Origin: JBCDCE01 sp039182515
Lineage (GTDB): Bacteria > Pseudomonadota > Alphaproteobacteria > Rhodobacterales > Rhodobacteraceae
Assembly (NCBI GenBank): GCA_039182515.1
Contig: JBCDCE010000004.1
Location: 1-64,000, forward strand
Length of the DNA stretch: 64,000 nt
Reading direction: 5' to 3'
Position 1 is the first letter of the stretch, and each line of letters starts with the position of its first letter. Position numbers and translations under genes: made by a program. The notes beneath the pieces are model-generated. The model was not told where the DNA came from. It did no database searches and saw only the letters and a program-made list of their open reading frames with translations. Below, piece after piece: positions 36,027-44,867 of the stretch.

Positions 36027-36134
36027 CTGACCGTTCCACAGCATAGGCCGCAGTTTGTGAGACTGGGCTTATGTTTGCCACAAAAGCGCGCTAGGGTTGA
36101 TCTCGAGCAGATCTAAAGAGATGAGGCCGCCCCA

Positions 36135-37352
36135 ATGCCGGGCTCCGTGCGCAAACGACAGGTTTTCTATCTGCCGGGCTACGATCCCTTTCCGCCCCGG
36201 CGCTACCGCGAGCTCTATCGCAAAGAAGCTGCACTGCAATCGCAAATCAGTGGCTATCAGATTGCGCTGTCGCCTCGGGAAAAGCGGGGCGATGGCTTTG
36301 GTTGGAACGTTAGGGCCACAATCGAAGGTCGTGACGTTGTCACGGAATTCACTGTGCTCGAATGGTCCGACATCGTGCAGTTCAGCATGGCGAGCGGCAT
36401 TCTTGGCACCTATGCGCAGATGCTGCGCACAGCTTGGGTCTATATTGGATCAGGAAGCCTGCGCTGCTTGATGCGGCTGCGCAAAGGCCCTGTGATTGCT
36501 GCGCTCTATCCGATTGTGGTTTTGACGCTGCAAGCTTTGACGGCGATTTTGGCGGTCTTTGCGATGCGTTGGGCAAGTATCGTTTTGCTTCCCTTTCCGG
36601 GCGCGGGTTGGTTGGGCATAGGCTTTGGACTTTTGGTCGGCTGGTCCATCTTGCGTCTCTTTCGACGCTATGATGCTAAGTTTTTCGCCTACTATCTGAT
36701 GCACGACTATGCTCATGGGGCAGCCACGTGCGGCGCGCTTGATCCAGCTTTGGCTGGGCGTTTGCAGCGGTTCCAAGAGCTTATTGCGAACGCGCTGAAA
36801 AACGAGGTGGATGAGGTCTTGGTTGTTGGACATTCGTCCGGCGCACATTTGGGGGTCACGGTTTTGGCAGACTTGATCCGGGCGCAAGCGGCGCCAGAGG
36901 AGGGCCCGAAGCTTTCCTTTTTGTCCCTAGGGCAAGTTGTGCCCATGGTCTCTTTTTTGCCAGGTGCTTGGCAGCTACGGAGAGATTTGGCCTTTTTGAG
37001 CATGCAACGGGGGCTCACGTGGATCGATATCACAGCGCCAGGGGATGGCTGCGCCTTTGCGCTTTGTGATCCGGTTTCGGTCTCAGGTGTAGCGCCTGTA
37101 GGCAAACGCTGGCCGATTGTCTTTTCGGCCGCGTTTTCCCAAACACTTTCCCCAGCCCGCTGGCGCGCGCTCAAACGGCGGTACTTCCGGCTGCATTTTC
37201 AGTATCTTTGTGCCTTTGATCAGCCAAAAGACTACGACTATTTCCGGGTCACGGCAGGCCCTTTAACTCTGTCAGAGCGCTACGGCACCCGAACACCTTC
37301 GAACTCTCGCATTGAAAGCCCAGTTTCAAAATACACTTCGGTGGTGCCATGA
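36135..37352 (+). CDS. Membrane-associated alpha/beta-hydrolase-like protein
   Basis: 405 aa. Begins VFYLPGYDPFPPRRYRELYR; a Gly-Tyr-Asp-Pro motif after a strand resembles an oxyanion-hole region. Two membrane helices lie near residues 115-135 and 145-170. The nucleophile elbow is VLVVGHSSGAHLGV (GHSxG, about residue 233); the acid and base residues are less clear. It overlaps the P450 gene by four bases (ATGA), so the two are co-translated. Probably an esterase or lipase acting on a membrane-soluble substrate; the substrate is unknown. Confidence 0.75.
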   Translation: MPGSVRKRQVFYLPGYDPFPPRRYRELYRKEAALQSQISGYQIALSPREKRGDGFGWNVRATIEGRDVVTEFTVLEWSDIVQFSMASGILGTYAQMLRTAWVYIGSGSLRCLMRLRKGPVIAALYPIVVLTLQALTAILAVFAMRWASIVLLPFPGAGWLGIGFGLLVGWSILRLFRRYDAKFFAYYLMHDYAHGAATCGALDPALAGRLQRFQELIANALKNEVDEVLVVGHSSGAHLGVTVLADLIRAQAAPEEGPKLSFLSLGQVVPMVSFLPGAWQLRRDLAFLSMQRGLTWIDITAPGDGCAFALCDPVSVSGVAPVGKRWPIVFSAAFSQTLSPARWRALKRRYFRLHFQYLCAFDQPKDYDYFRVTAGPLTLSERYGTRTPSNSRIESPVSKYTSVVP

Positions 37353-38686
37353 TTGCGCCTAAGCCCGAGCCACGCGCTGAGAAAGTTTCGCTATGGCGGT
37401 ATTTTAGGCTCTTTCGCCAAGATATTCTAAGCGCCCAACCTGAACGGCTCTATACGGCTAAAATGGCCGTGTTCAAAACGCCGTTCTTTCGCAGCTTTAT
37501 GATCAACGAGCCGGACTTGATCGCGGAAGTGCTCAAAGCGCGGCCCGATGATTTTCCCAAATCCGAACGGATTGGCGAGGGGTTGCGCCCGCTTTTGGGC
37601 AAGTCGGTCTTTTTGACGAATGGCGAGACTTGGAAAGCTCAACGGCGTATTATTGATCCGGCTTTTGAGGGAGGGCGGATAAAGGCGGCCTATCCAGCCA
37701 TGTTTGAAGCCGCAGAGCGCGCTGTGGTTGCTCTTCAAGGGAAAAGTAAGATCGATATAGAGCGCCACGCCAGCCAAGCGGCGGCTGACGTCATTTTTCG
37801 AACGCTCTTTTCCATGCCCATCGAAGATCGGGTCGCAAGCGAGGTCTACGCGGCTTTCCAGGCGCATCAGCGCGCGCAACCCATCCTGAATTTAGCGGCT
37901 TTTGTACCATTGCCCGCCTGGATGCCGCGCCCGCGCCGCAAGGAAGTTCGGCAAACGGCTCAAATAATCCGACGGCTCATTGCTCAACTATGTGATGAGC
38001 GAGCCGCTGAGATCAAAGCCAATCGCGCGCCAGCAGATCTGGCAACAAAGATCATGACAACGCCAGATCCCCAAACCGGCCGGTGCTTTGAAACGCAGGA
38101 GATGATCGACCAAGTGGCGATCTTCTTTCTCGCAGGTCACGAAACGAGCGCATCAGCTCTGGCGTGGTCGCTTTATCTGTTGGCTGCTTCGCCCGATTGG
38201 CAAGACGAGGTGGCGAGCGAGGTTTCTGGGGTAGATTTGAGCGACTTTTCAGAGCTTTCCAAGTTGAAGCTCACGCACAATGTGTTTCGGGAAGCTCTAC
38301 GTCTTTATCCTCCTGTTCCGATGATGGTGCGCGCGGCGCAACAAACTGAACACTTCCGAAAATGCGATATTAAACCTGGCGATCAAATTGTGATTAGCCC
38401 TTGGCACTTACATCGAAACGGGCGGTATTGGGATACGCCTGACCACTTCGATCCAAGCCGTTGGGATGTGACATCGAGGTGCCCGCGTGAGGCTTACAAG
38501 CCATTTTCTAGTGGACCTCGGGTTTGTCCAGGGGCAGGGTTTGCGATGGTGGAAGGCCCACTTTTGCTGGCGCGCTTGGTGCAAAGTTATCGATTTGAAC
38601 CTTGTAATACGCCTGTTCCTGTTGCGCATTTGACAGTGCGTTCTAGAGACGGAATTGCGTTGAAAGTGTCGGCCCGCGACCGATAG
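37349..38686 (+). CDS. Cytochrome P450
   Basis: 445 aa. Monooxygenase with clear landmarks: I-helix FFLAGHETSASALAWSLYLL, ExxR in FREALRLYPPVPMM, PERF-like DHFDPSRWD, and the heme-binding loop FSSGPRVCPGAGFAMVEG with the axial Cys. There is no N-terminal membrane anchor, so it is probably soluble. The redox partner genes are not adjacent. Overlap with the hydrolase gene upstream implies one pathway, perhaps oxidation followed or preceded by ester hydrolysis. Confidence 0.95.
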   Translation: MIAPKPEPRAEKVSLWRYFRLFRQDILSAQPERLYTAKMAVFKTPFFRSFMINEPDLIAEVLKARPDDFPKSERIGEGLRPLLGKSVFLTNGETWKAQRRIIDPAFEGGRIKAAYPAMFEAAERAVVALQGKSKIDIERHASQAAADVIFRTLFSMPIEDRVASEVYAAFQAHQRAQPILNLAAFVPLPAWMPRPRRKEVRQTAQIIRRLIAQLCDERAAEIKANRAPADLATKIMTTPDPQTGRCFETQEMIDQVAIFFLAGHETSASALAWSLYLLAASPDWQDEVASEVSGVDLSDFSELSKLKLTHNVFREALRLYPPVPMMVRAAQQTEHFRKCDIKPGDQIVISPWHLHRNGRYWDTPDHFDPSRWDVTSRCPREAYKPFSSGPRVCPGAGFAMVEGPLLLARLVQSYRFEPCNTPVPVAHLTVRSRDGIALKVSARDR

Positions 38687-38850
38687 CGCGCTTTGATAAG
38701 GCGATATTAAAGTTCCCCCTCCCTACCGCCCTTAATCATGGGGCGTGTCGCTTAAGGTGGAATGAAGTTTTGGATGCAGAGTGCTTAAAAATCTTCGAGA
38801 ATTATACTCGATGCACCGGTCTTAGCACTGGACGGCTGTTGGAAACTCGT

Positions 38851-39090
38851 TCAATTGCCAGAATCCTGTTTTTTGGCTCGGGCCTGTAAGTCTCGCAAAA
38901 CAAAAACCCGAATAGCCGACGCAAGCCCGGCGTCCAGCCCGCGCTCGGCATCAATTTCAGCGGCCAAAGCATTGATCGCCTTCCCATTCTTTCGAGCCAG
39001 GTCTTTGAAAGCTTGCCAAAACTCATCCTCAAGCGTGACGCTCGTGCGGTGCCCTTTTAGGGTCAGGGATCTCTTGACGGGACGCTTCAT
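38851..39090 (-). CDS. Ribbon-helix-helix domain protein
   Basis: 79 aa from ATG 39090. RSLTLKGHRTSVTLEDEFWQ followed by KDLARKNGKAINALAAEID fits the RHH_4 DNA-binding fold (strand, helix, helix). It ends with VFVLRDLQARAKKQDSG. It follows the DUF4169 gene by 10 bp in a run fumC-DUF4169-RHH. Target unknown; it may regulate its own operon. Confidence 0.82.
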   Translation of the reverse strand: MKRPVKRSLTLKGHRTSVTLEDEFWQAFKDLARKNGKAINALAAEIDAERGLDAGLASAIRVFVLRDLQARAKKQDSGN

Positions 39091-39100
39091 ATCAGTGCGG

Positions 39101-39277
39101 TCATTCTGGCGCGCGTTTGTGTTGATCAAGCGTCTCTTTGGCCTTTTGGCGCTCCGCCTTCTCAAGCTCTTTTTGCGCTTTGGTCCGCCCAAACTCAGCC
39201 GCGCGCTGCGTGCCTTTGGCTGCTTTGTCCGCGCGGCTGCGGGCCTTTTTGGCTTGGCGGAGGTTAATTACGCTCAC
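39101..39277 (-). CDS. DUF4169 small basic protein
   Basis: 58 aa, GTG start at 39277 overlapping the fumC stop (GTGA). It reads SVINLRQAKKARSRADKAAK, then FGRTKAQKELEKAERQKAKE, a Lys/Arg/Ala-rich helix typical of DUF4169. The tight overlap with fumC and short spacing to the ribbon-helix-helix gene show it is a real gene despite its size. The function of DUF4169 is unknown. Confidence 0.85.
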   Translation of the reverse strand: MSVINLRQAKKARSRADKAAKGTQRAAEFGRTKAQKELEKAERQKAKETLDQHKRAPE

Positions 39278-40674
39278 TTTGGGCCAATCATTTGCTCAGG
39301 CCGGACGACACGATCGAAGGTGGCCTCGTCCACAAACCCGAGCTTTACCGCTTCTTCGCGCAAGGTGGTGCCGTTCTTGTGGGCGGTTTTGGCAACCGTG
39401 GTGGCGTTGTCATAGCCGATCTCAGGGGCAAGCGCTGTGACCAACATGAGGCTTTCGCGCATGAGCTGGTCAATGCGGGTCTCGTTGGCCTCAAGACCTG
39501 CAACGCAATTGTCGTTGAATGCCGTTGCCGCGTCACCCAAGAGCTGCATGGATTGCAGTACATTGTAGGCCATCATGGGTTTGTAGACGTTCAACTCGAA
39601 ATGTCCTTGCGAGCCTGCAAAGCCGACGGCTGCGTCGTTGCCCATCACATGGGCACAGACTTGTGTGAGCGCTTCGCACTGCGTGGGGTTCACTTTGCCC
39701 GGCATAATGGACGAGCCTGGCTCATTTTCTGGCAAGCTCAATTCGCCCAATCCGCAGCGTGGACCAGAGCCCAAAAGGCGCACATCATTTGCGATCTTGA
39801 AAAGGCTCGCGGCGACCGTTTTGAGCGCACCAGACATCTCTACCAGCGCATCATGGGCGGCCAAAGCCTCAAACTTATTAGGGGCTGTCACAAAGGGCAG
39901 GCCGGTGATTTCAGCCATGTTCTTCGAGACCATCTCTCCCCAGCCTTTGGGCGTGTTGAGCCCCGTGCCCACAGCTGTGCCACCCTGTGCCAACTCATAG
40001 ATGCGCGGCAAAGCGGCTTTCACACGGGCAATGCCCATGGCGACCTGATGCGCGTAGCCTGAAAACTCCTGGCCGAGCGTGAGCGGTGTGGCGTCCATGG
40101 TATGTGTGCGGCCAATTTTGATGATCTCAGCAAAGGCCTTTGATTTCGCTTCAAGCGTTGCATGCAAGAGCGCCAGCCCCGGCAAGAGCACGTCATGAGC
40201 AGTGGTGGCCACGGCAATATGCATGGCTGTGGGGAAGGTGTCGTTTGAGCTTTGCCCCATGTTGCAATGATCATTGGGATGCACAGGCGTTTTGGATCCC
40301 AGGGTGCCGCCCAATATTTCAATCGCGCGGTTTGAGACAACTTCGTTGGCGTTCATGTTGGATTGCGTGCCAGAGCCCGTTTGCCACACGACAAGTGGGA
40401 AGTGATCGTCGAGCTTGCCCGCCACCACTTCGCTTGCCGCAGAAATCATCGCGTCGGCTTTTTCGGCCTCTAGCTTGCCGAGCTCTTTGTTGGCCATCGC
40501 ACAGGCCTGTTTGATCACACCCAATGCGCGGACAATGGCGATGGGTTGCTTCTCCCAGCCAATGGGGAAGTTCATGATTGAGCGTTGGGTTTGCGCGCCC
40601 CAGTATTTGTCGCTCGGCACCTCCAAGGGGCCAAAGCTGTCGGTTTCTGTGCGAGTGGGGTTTGCGGGGCTCAT
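39274..40674 (-). CDS. fumC: Class II fumarase
   Basis: 466 aa. Fumarate hydratase of the TCA cycle, iron-independent type. Visible: TDSFGPLEVPSDKYWGAQTQ, QTGSGTQSNMNANEV, HPNDHCNMGQSSNDTFPTAM, and the signature GSSIMPGKVNPTQCEAL with the catalytic Ser region. Full length. Confidence 0.97.
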   Translation of the reverse strand: MSPANPTRTETDSFGPLEVPSDKYWGAQTQRSIMNFPIGWEKQPIAIVRALGVIKQACAMANKELGKLEAEKADAMISAASEVVAGKLDDHFPLVVWQTGSGTQSNMNANEVVSNRAIEILGGTLGSKTPVHPNDHCNMGQSSNDTFPTAMHIAVATTAHDVLLPGLALLHATLEAKSKAFAEIIKIGRTHTMDATPLTLGQEFSGYAHQVAMGIARVKAALPRIYELAQGGTAVGTGLNTPKGWGEMVSKNMAEITGLPFVTAPNKFEALAAHDALVEMSGALKTVAASLFKIANDVRLLGSGPRCGLGELSLPENEPGSSIMPGKVNPTQCEALTQVCAHVMGNDAAVGFAGSQGHFELNVYKPMMAYNVLQSMQLLGDAATAFNDNCVAGLEANETRIDQLMRESLMLVTALAPEIGYDNATTVAKTAHKNGTTLREEAVKLGFVDEATFDRVVRPEQMIGPK

Positions 40675-40763
40675 GTGGGGCTCTCCTAATCAACGTGTGT
40701 GCTGATTAGAGGTTTGCACCGCTTGGGGCAATTGGCTCAAAGCGCATTTCTGCGAGTAGGAGC

Positions 40764-41261
40764 TTACTTTCGAAAGCGATCGAGGCTCACAACTTCCGCA
40801 GCCTTGGGGGCCTCTTTGTCGTCAGACTCGGATTTTGTCTCAAGATCCGCTTCAGTTTCAAGCTGATCAAGCGATTTTAGCGGCACGTCAGGTTGCTCTT
40901 CTTCCTGGCTCTCAAAGCGCAGGCCAAATTCGACGCTTGGATCAACGAAGGTCTTGATCGCATCGTAGGGCACATAAATGGGCTCTGGCGAATTGCTGAA
41001 GTAAAGCGTGACGCTGAAGCCTTCGTCGCCCACTTCGAGATGCGAAAACTGGTGCTGCATCACAATTGTCATTTCGCCGGGATAGCGATCAGACAGCCAA
41101 TCAGCCAGTTCAACGTCTGGATGGAGCGTGTCGAAGGTTATGAAAAAGTGATGCGCGCCGGGAAGTTCACAATTGTTTGCGGCAATATCTGAAAGAACCT
41201 CTTGAATAAGGCTGCGCATCGCACGGTGCATGAGCGTTCCGTAGTCGATTACACTATCCAT
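40764..41261 (-). CDS. sspB: SspB-family ClpXP adaptor
   Basis: 165 aa from ATG 41261, preceded by aaaggac. Visible: IDYGTLMHRAMRSLIQEVLS, PGAHHFFITFDT, PGEMTIVMQHQFSHLEVGDE and FVDPSVEFGLRF. It ends in an acidic tail with VVSLDRFRK, the ClpX-docking peptide of alpha-type SspB. In Caulobacter, SspB-alpha binds the ssrA tag and delivers stalled products to ClpXP. The tmRNA gene is about 3 kb away. Confidence 0.92.
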   Translation of the reverse strand: MDSVIDYGTLMHRAMRSLIQEVLSDIAANNCELPGAHHFFITFDTLHPDVELADWLSDRYPGEMTIVMQHQFSHLEVGDEGFSVTLYFSNSPEPIYVPYDAIKTFVDPSVEFGLRFESQEEEQPDVPLKSLDQLETEADLETKSESDDKEAPKAAEVVSLDRFRK

Positions 41262-41438
41262 AGGGGTGTCCTTTCCGTTGACGGCAATCATAGGGGTTTT
41301 TATGGGAATGCAAAGGTGGCGGGATCGATTTGATCTGCGGATATGCAACAAAAGTCTGGCTTGGCTGCTTAGCTGTTGGGTTTTTGGGCGGTTCTTGGAG
41401 ACCTCACAAAAGGTCCTTTAGAGATCTCCAGGACCCTA

Positions 41439-42683
41439 TCACACAAGGTTTGAAGCCGCTCCCAAAAGCGCCATGAGCCCAAGCGTGACGGGCAGGGGCC
41501 ATTTGCGCCAGATGAGCAAATATGCCGCAACGCCCGTGAGCGCCAAAACCACCCAATTCACAGAAGTAAGATCAGGCCAAATCACTTTGAGCGGTCCAAA
41601 TTCGGCGAGATGCAATGTCGCGAAACTGACATGTAAGAAAAACCAGAGCGACAAATTGAGGATCACACCCACAACCGCGGCCGTAATGGCGCGCAACGCG
41701 CCGGCAACCTTGCTTTGGCTTGAGAGCCATTCCACATAAGGCGCACCTGCAAAGATCCATAAAAAACACGGCGCGAATGTCACCCAGAGAGCTGTGGCCC
41801 CGGCTGCCAAAGACAGCATAATCCCGCCTGCTTTAAACCCTGCGAGCATCGCGACAAACTGCGTCACCAAAATCAAAGGGCCAGGCGTTGTTTCCGCCAG
41901 GCCAAGCGCATCCATCATTTCAGGCGTGCTCAGCCAGCCGAAGTCTTGAACGACGGTTTGGGTCATATAGGCCAAAACCGCGTATGCCCCGCCAAAGGTT
42001 ACAACGGCCAAAACCGAAAAGAAGCGCGCGATCTCAGACAGAAAACCTGGGTTCAAAACCGCCAAAATCGCCACAGGAGCTAACCAAAGGACCAGCCAAA
42101 CCGTCACGGTTTGGATCGTTTTGACGTCTTTGGGCGGCGAAAGATCAGCAGAGGCTGCATTTGGCGCGCCAAACCAGCCCACGAGACCTGCTGACAAAAT
42201 CAACAGTGGGAACGGCAGATCAAAGGCAAACAATCCTATAAAGGCCAAACCGGCCAAAACCCAAGCAAGGCGGCTTGTCAGCGCTTTATGGGAAACCTTC
42301 CAGAGCGCTTGCAGCACAATCACCAGAACAGTGGCTTTGATCCCTAAAAAGAGCGCTTGCACAAAGGGCAAGGCTCCAAACTGTGCATAGGCCAGGGCCA
42401 AGCCTGTGATCACCAGCGCGCCTGGAACCACAAACAAGAGCCCCGCGATGAGCGCGCCCAACGTGCCGCGCTTTTGCCAACCCGCAAAGGTCGCCAGTTG
42501 CATGGCCTCCGGTCCTGGCAAAAGCATGCAGAACGACAGCGCGCGCAAAAACTGATCCTCGGTCATCCAAGGACGATCTTCCACCAGCTCTTTATGCATT
42601 AATGCGATTTGTGCGGCGGGGCCTCCGAAGGACAAAAGCCCAATTGGCCCAAAGACACGTATCAATTCTCGAACAGACATCAT
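41439..42683 (-). CDS. chrA: ChrA, chromate efflux transporter
   Basis: 414 aa. Two homologous halves, as in bidomain CHR transporters: FGPIGLLSFGGPAAQIALMH and FLRALSFCMLLPGPEAMQLA in the first; VVTFGGAYAVLAYM and LGLAETTPGPLILVTQFVAM in the second. About ten membrane helices. Start ATG 42683 overlaps the upstream stop (ATGA). Downstream partner of the rhodanese/ChrB protein. Confidence 0.94.
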   Translation of the reverse strand: MMSVRELIRVFGPIGLLSFGGPAAQIALMHKELVEDRPWMTEDQFLRALSFCMLLPGPEAMQLATFAGWQKRGTLGALIAGLLFVVPGALVITGLALAYAQFGALPFVQALFLGIKATVLVIVLQALWKVSHKALTSRLAWVLAGLAFIGLFAFDLPFPLLILSAGLVGWFGAPNAASADLSPPKDVKTIQTVTVWLVLWLAPVAILAVLNPGFLSEIARFFSVLAVVTFGGAYAVLAYMTQTVVQDFGWLSTPEMMDALGLAETTPGPLILVTQFVAMLAGFKAGGIMLSLAAGATALWVTFAPCFLWIFAGAPYVEWLSSQSKVAGALRAITAAVVGVILNLSLWFFLHVSFATLHLAEFGPLKVIWPDLTSVNWVVLALTGVAAYLLIWRKWPLPVTLGLMALLGAASNLV

Positions 42684-43438
42684 GCAGGCACCTCGGCGTG
42701 TTGCACCTGTGATGCGTAAACAGCGTCTAGCAGGCTTAGGCTTCGATCCTGCCAATCTGTCATAGAGTGCGACAGGGCCAAGTGCCCCTTCAGCAAGACC
42801 TCCAAGGTTTGGCGCGTTGGGGCTTTTGAAAGGTCAACGCTCCACTGATCCAATCGAGGCGCGTTTAGCGCGAACTGAGACATCATGTCTTTGGTCGAGC
42901 TCTCGGGGTCGACTGTAAACGCGTCAAATTTCTCACCAACCAAGGTCAACTCAGCCGCGTCGACATATAAAACATTGGCTCTGGGATCGAGCCAACGTTT
43001 GATAATCCACGCGCTCTGCAGCACTGCAAGGCTCGGTGTGTTTGGCAAGGCCCAAATCGCGCCGTTCCGGCCGGCCTTAGGCATCCCAGTGAGGGCGACG
43101 GTTGGCAGGTGAGCTGCACGCCATGCATCGATGCCGCCCGCCAGAAACAGCGCCTTTTGGCCTCGAGCCGTGAGCCAAGCCGCAGCGCCTTGACTGATCT
43201 TCCGACCCTTTTGGCACACGATCACGCAGGCGTCTTTAGGATCGTTTATGTCGTCTAACAGGCTTGGCAAATCGTCATGCCGCGCGCGTCTTGCGCCGGG
43301 GATGATCGTCGGGTTGGCCGCAAAGTCTTCGGGCAAGCAAAGATCAAAAACCGGTGGCGCGTCGGGTCTGCCGATCAAAGCAGAGAGCGTTTCGCAGGAA
43401 ACATCGGGGGTAAGGGTTGGAAAGATGAGATTTGGCAC
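42680..43438 (-). CDS. Rhodanese/ChrB-domain fusion protein
   Basis: 252 aa from GTG 43438 (aaagga nine bases ahead). N-terminal rhodanese domain (PPVFDLCLPEDF, active-site loop VCQKGRKISQGAAAWL, LAGGIDAWR) joined to a ChrB-type C-terminal domain (SAWIIKRWLDPRANVLYVDA). ChrB senses chromate in some species; rhodanese domains handle thiol sulfur. Overlap with chrA supports a chromate or oxyanion resistance unit. Confidence 0.85.
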   Translation of the reverse strand: MPNLIFPTLTPDVSCETLSALIGRPDAPPVFDLCLPEDFAANPTIIPGARRARHDDLPSLLDDINDPKDACVIVCQKGRKISQGAAAWLTARGQKALFLAGGIDAWRAAHLPTVALTGMPKAGRNGAIWALPNTPSLAVLQSAWIIKRWLDPRANVLYVDAAELTLVGEKFDAFTVDPESSTKDMMSQFALNAPRLDQWSVDLSKAPTRQTLEVLLKGHLALSHSMTDWQDRSLSLLDAVYASQVQHAEVPA

Positions 43439-43668
43439 AAAGCATCCTTTCTTGGTCAGAAGCCAATGGATGCGAACCTTGGGCCAAGGCCTAGATCGGG
43501 GTGGTCGCAACCCCTACGCAGTAGGTACGAGAGCGCGCCTGGTCGTGTCAAGCAATGCGCTTGAAGCTTGTCCTGGGTTTGGAAAGGGTGGAGAGCCTAC
43601 AGCTCAGCAAGGCGGTGCGGCTCGTGGCGGTTTATTGGACCGTCGCACATGGCAGTATTGGACCCAAC

Positions 43669-44133
43669 TCAAGACACAACAAGCTTTTGGCCTGTCACAC
43701 AAGCCAGCGCGCTACTCGGGGGCATCAGATCAAGTCCTTCAAAAAACCGGATCCAATCGAAGACGCAATAAACCGCGTTGATTTTGCTGCCATCCGAATG
43801 CGCGATAATATTGCCCCCCAACATGACGGGCGCACCGGTTGTTGCGCTTTGCGCCATGACCTGCACGATGACGCATATCCAGGCATCTTGTTCGATGGTT
43901 GTGCCAAAGGCCACATGCGCCCCGTCAATAAGGCTCAAAACGGCCGTGATGGCTTCGGTGAGTTCTTCTACGCCTGTGGCATGGTCCACCAAGAACCCTT
44001 CGAACTGCGTCGTATCCTGGAAAAGCTGGGTGAAATCGCTCAGATCGCCTTGTTCGAATACCGACACAAGCATCTTCTTAATGGCCGAGACCATTTTTCT
44101 TTCGCCACCGGGAATGGGAACGCTGTATGACAT
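43669..44133 (-). CDS. SnoaL-like (NTF2 fold) protein
   Basis: 154 aa from ATG 44133; ATG 44181 or 44094 are alternatives. Contents: MLVSVFEQGDLSDFTQLFQD, FEGFLVDHATGVEELTEAIT, GTTIEQDAWICVIVQVMA, then GGNIIAHSDGSKINAVYCVF. This is the cone-shaped SnoaL/NTF2-type pattern used by polyketide cyclases and many small binding proteins. The ligand is unknown. It lies directly downstream of the tmRNA gene on the same strand. Confidence 0.7.
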   Translation of the reverse strand: MSYSVPIPGGERKMVSAIKKMLVSVFEQGDLSDFTQLFQDTTQFEGFLVDHATGVEELTEAITAVLSLIDGAHVAFGTTIEQDAWICVIVQVMAQSATTGAPVMLGGNIIAHSDGSKINAVYCVFDWIRFFEGLDLMPPSSALACVTGQKLVVS

Positions 44134-44209
44134 GGCCAGGTAAATCTCACGAAACCGTGAACACGCCGTAAATGAAGCCATGCAAATTTTCAAAAAAGGT
44201 GAGGGAAGT

Positions 44210-44535
44210 GCTGGCTTCTGTTGCCAGGTGCCAGCGAACCCCGCCTAAGCCGGCTAGGGCCTAGGGCTTAAGATTTGGATTTTTCGCACTGCTTACGCAG
44301 CGAGAGCAACCCGAGCATTGTTGTCATTTGCAACTATACTGTATGAACCGATAACGGTGGTATCTCACCGGGACAAAGCTAACCCCTTTAGACGTTCGTC
44401 GATCCTATTTCGACCCCAAGGTCCTCAAATGAAGGCATTTTGGTGGAGTCGCCGGGTACCGCCCCCGGGTCCGATCCGCTTATTACGAGCGCGTTTATGT
44501 CCATAGTCCGAAGACAATCCGAACATAGGCATTCA
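44210..44535 (-). ncRNA. ssrA: tmRNA, circularly permuted two-piece type
   Basis: Minus strand. The acceptor piece comes first and ends ggcgactccacca at 44441, with T-arm ccggg/cccgg around ggcggta. A spacer (44418-44440) is followed by the coding piece from 44417, starting ggggtcgaaataggatcgac. Its ggggtcg pairs with cgactcc of the acceptor piece, rebuilding the tRNA-like end. The tag frame GCAAATGAC...GCG TAA at 44331-44293 encodes ANDNNARVALAA, close to Rhodobacter-type tags. This is the split tmRNA layout known from alphaproteobacteria. Outer ends are approximate. Confidence 0.93.
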
Positions 44536-44777
44536 CCTCGTTTCTTACAAGCGGGATTTGTGCCTAAATAATTCCTTATTTCGGTCTAATCGGTGCCTCA
44601 ACCCGCGCTGAAACTTGGTAAATCGAAGGCAGAAACGCTCCTGGTTTGATACGACGATCTGCGCCCCGCTTTGCTGCGATTTGCAGCTTAATTAAAGCAA
44701 AGCCAGCGGAAAGTTCGAAGATAACTTCGACATGATAAGAGTGGCACAAGTCACTGATAATAAAGAGGAAGACGAAG

Positions 44778-44867
44778 ATGATACTTGGATTTTTTGGCGT
44801 TTCACTCGCTGTTTCATCGCTCCTGATGTGTGCGATGATTGCAGGAGCACGCCGCGAGCTAGACTAA
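44778..44867 (+). CDS. Possible 29-aa membrane peptide
   Basis: ATG 44778 after a good ribosome site (ggaagacgaag). The peptide ILGFFGVSLAVSSLLMCAMI continues to AGARRELD: one hydrophobic helix and a charged tail, a plausible single-pass protein. Its stop overlaps the convergent DUF4345 stop by four bases. No family is recognised. Confidence 0.35.
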   Translation: MILGFFGVSLAVSSLLMCAMIAGARRELD

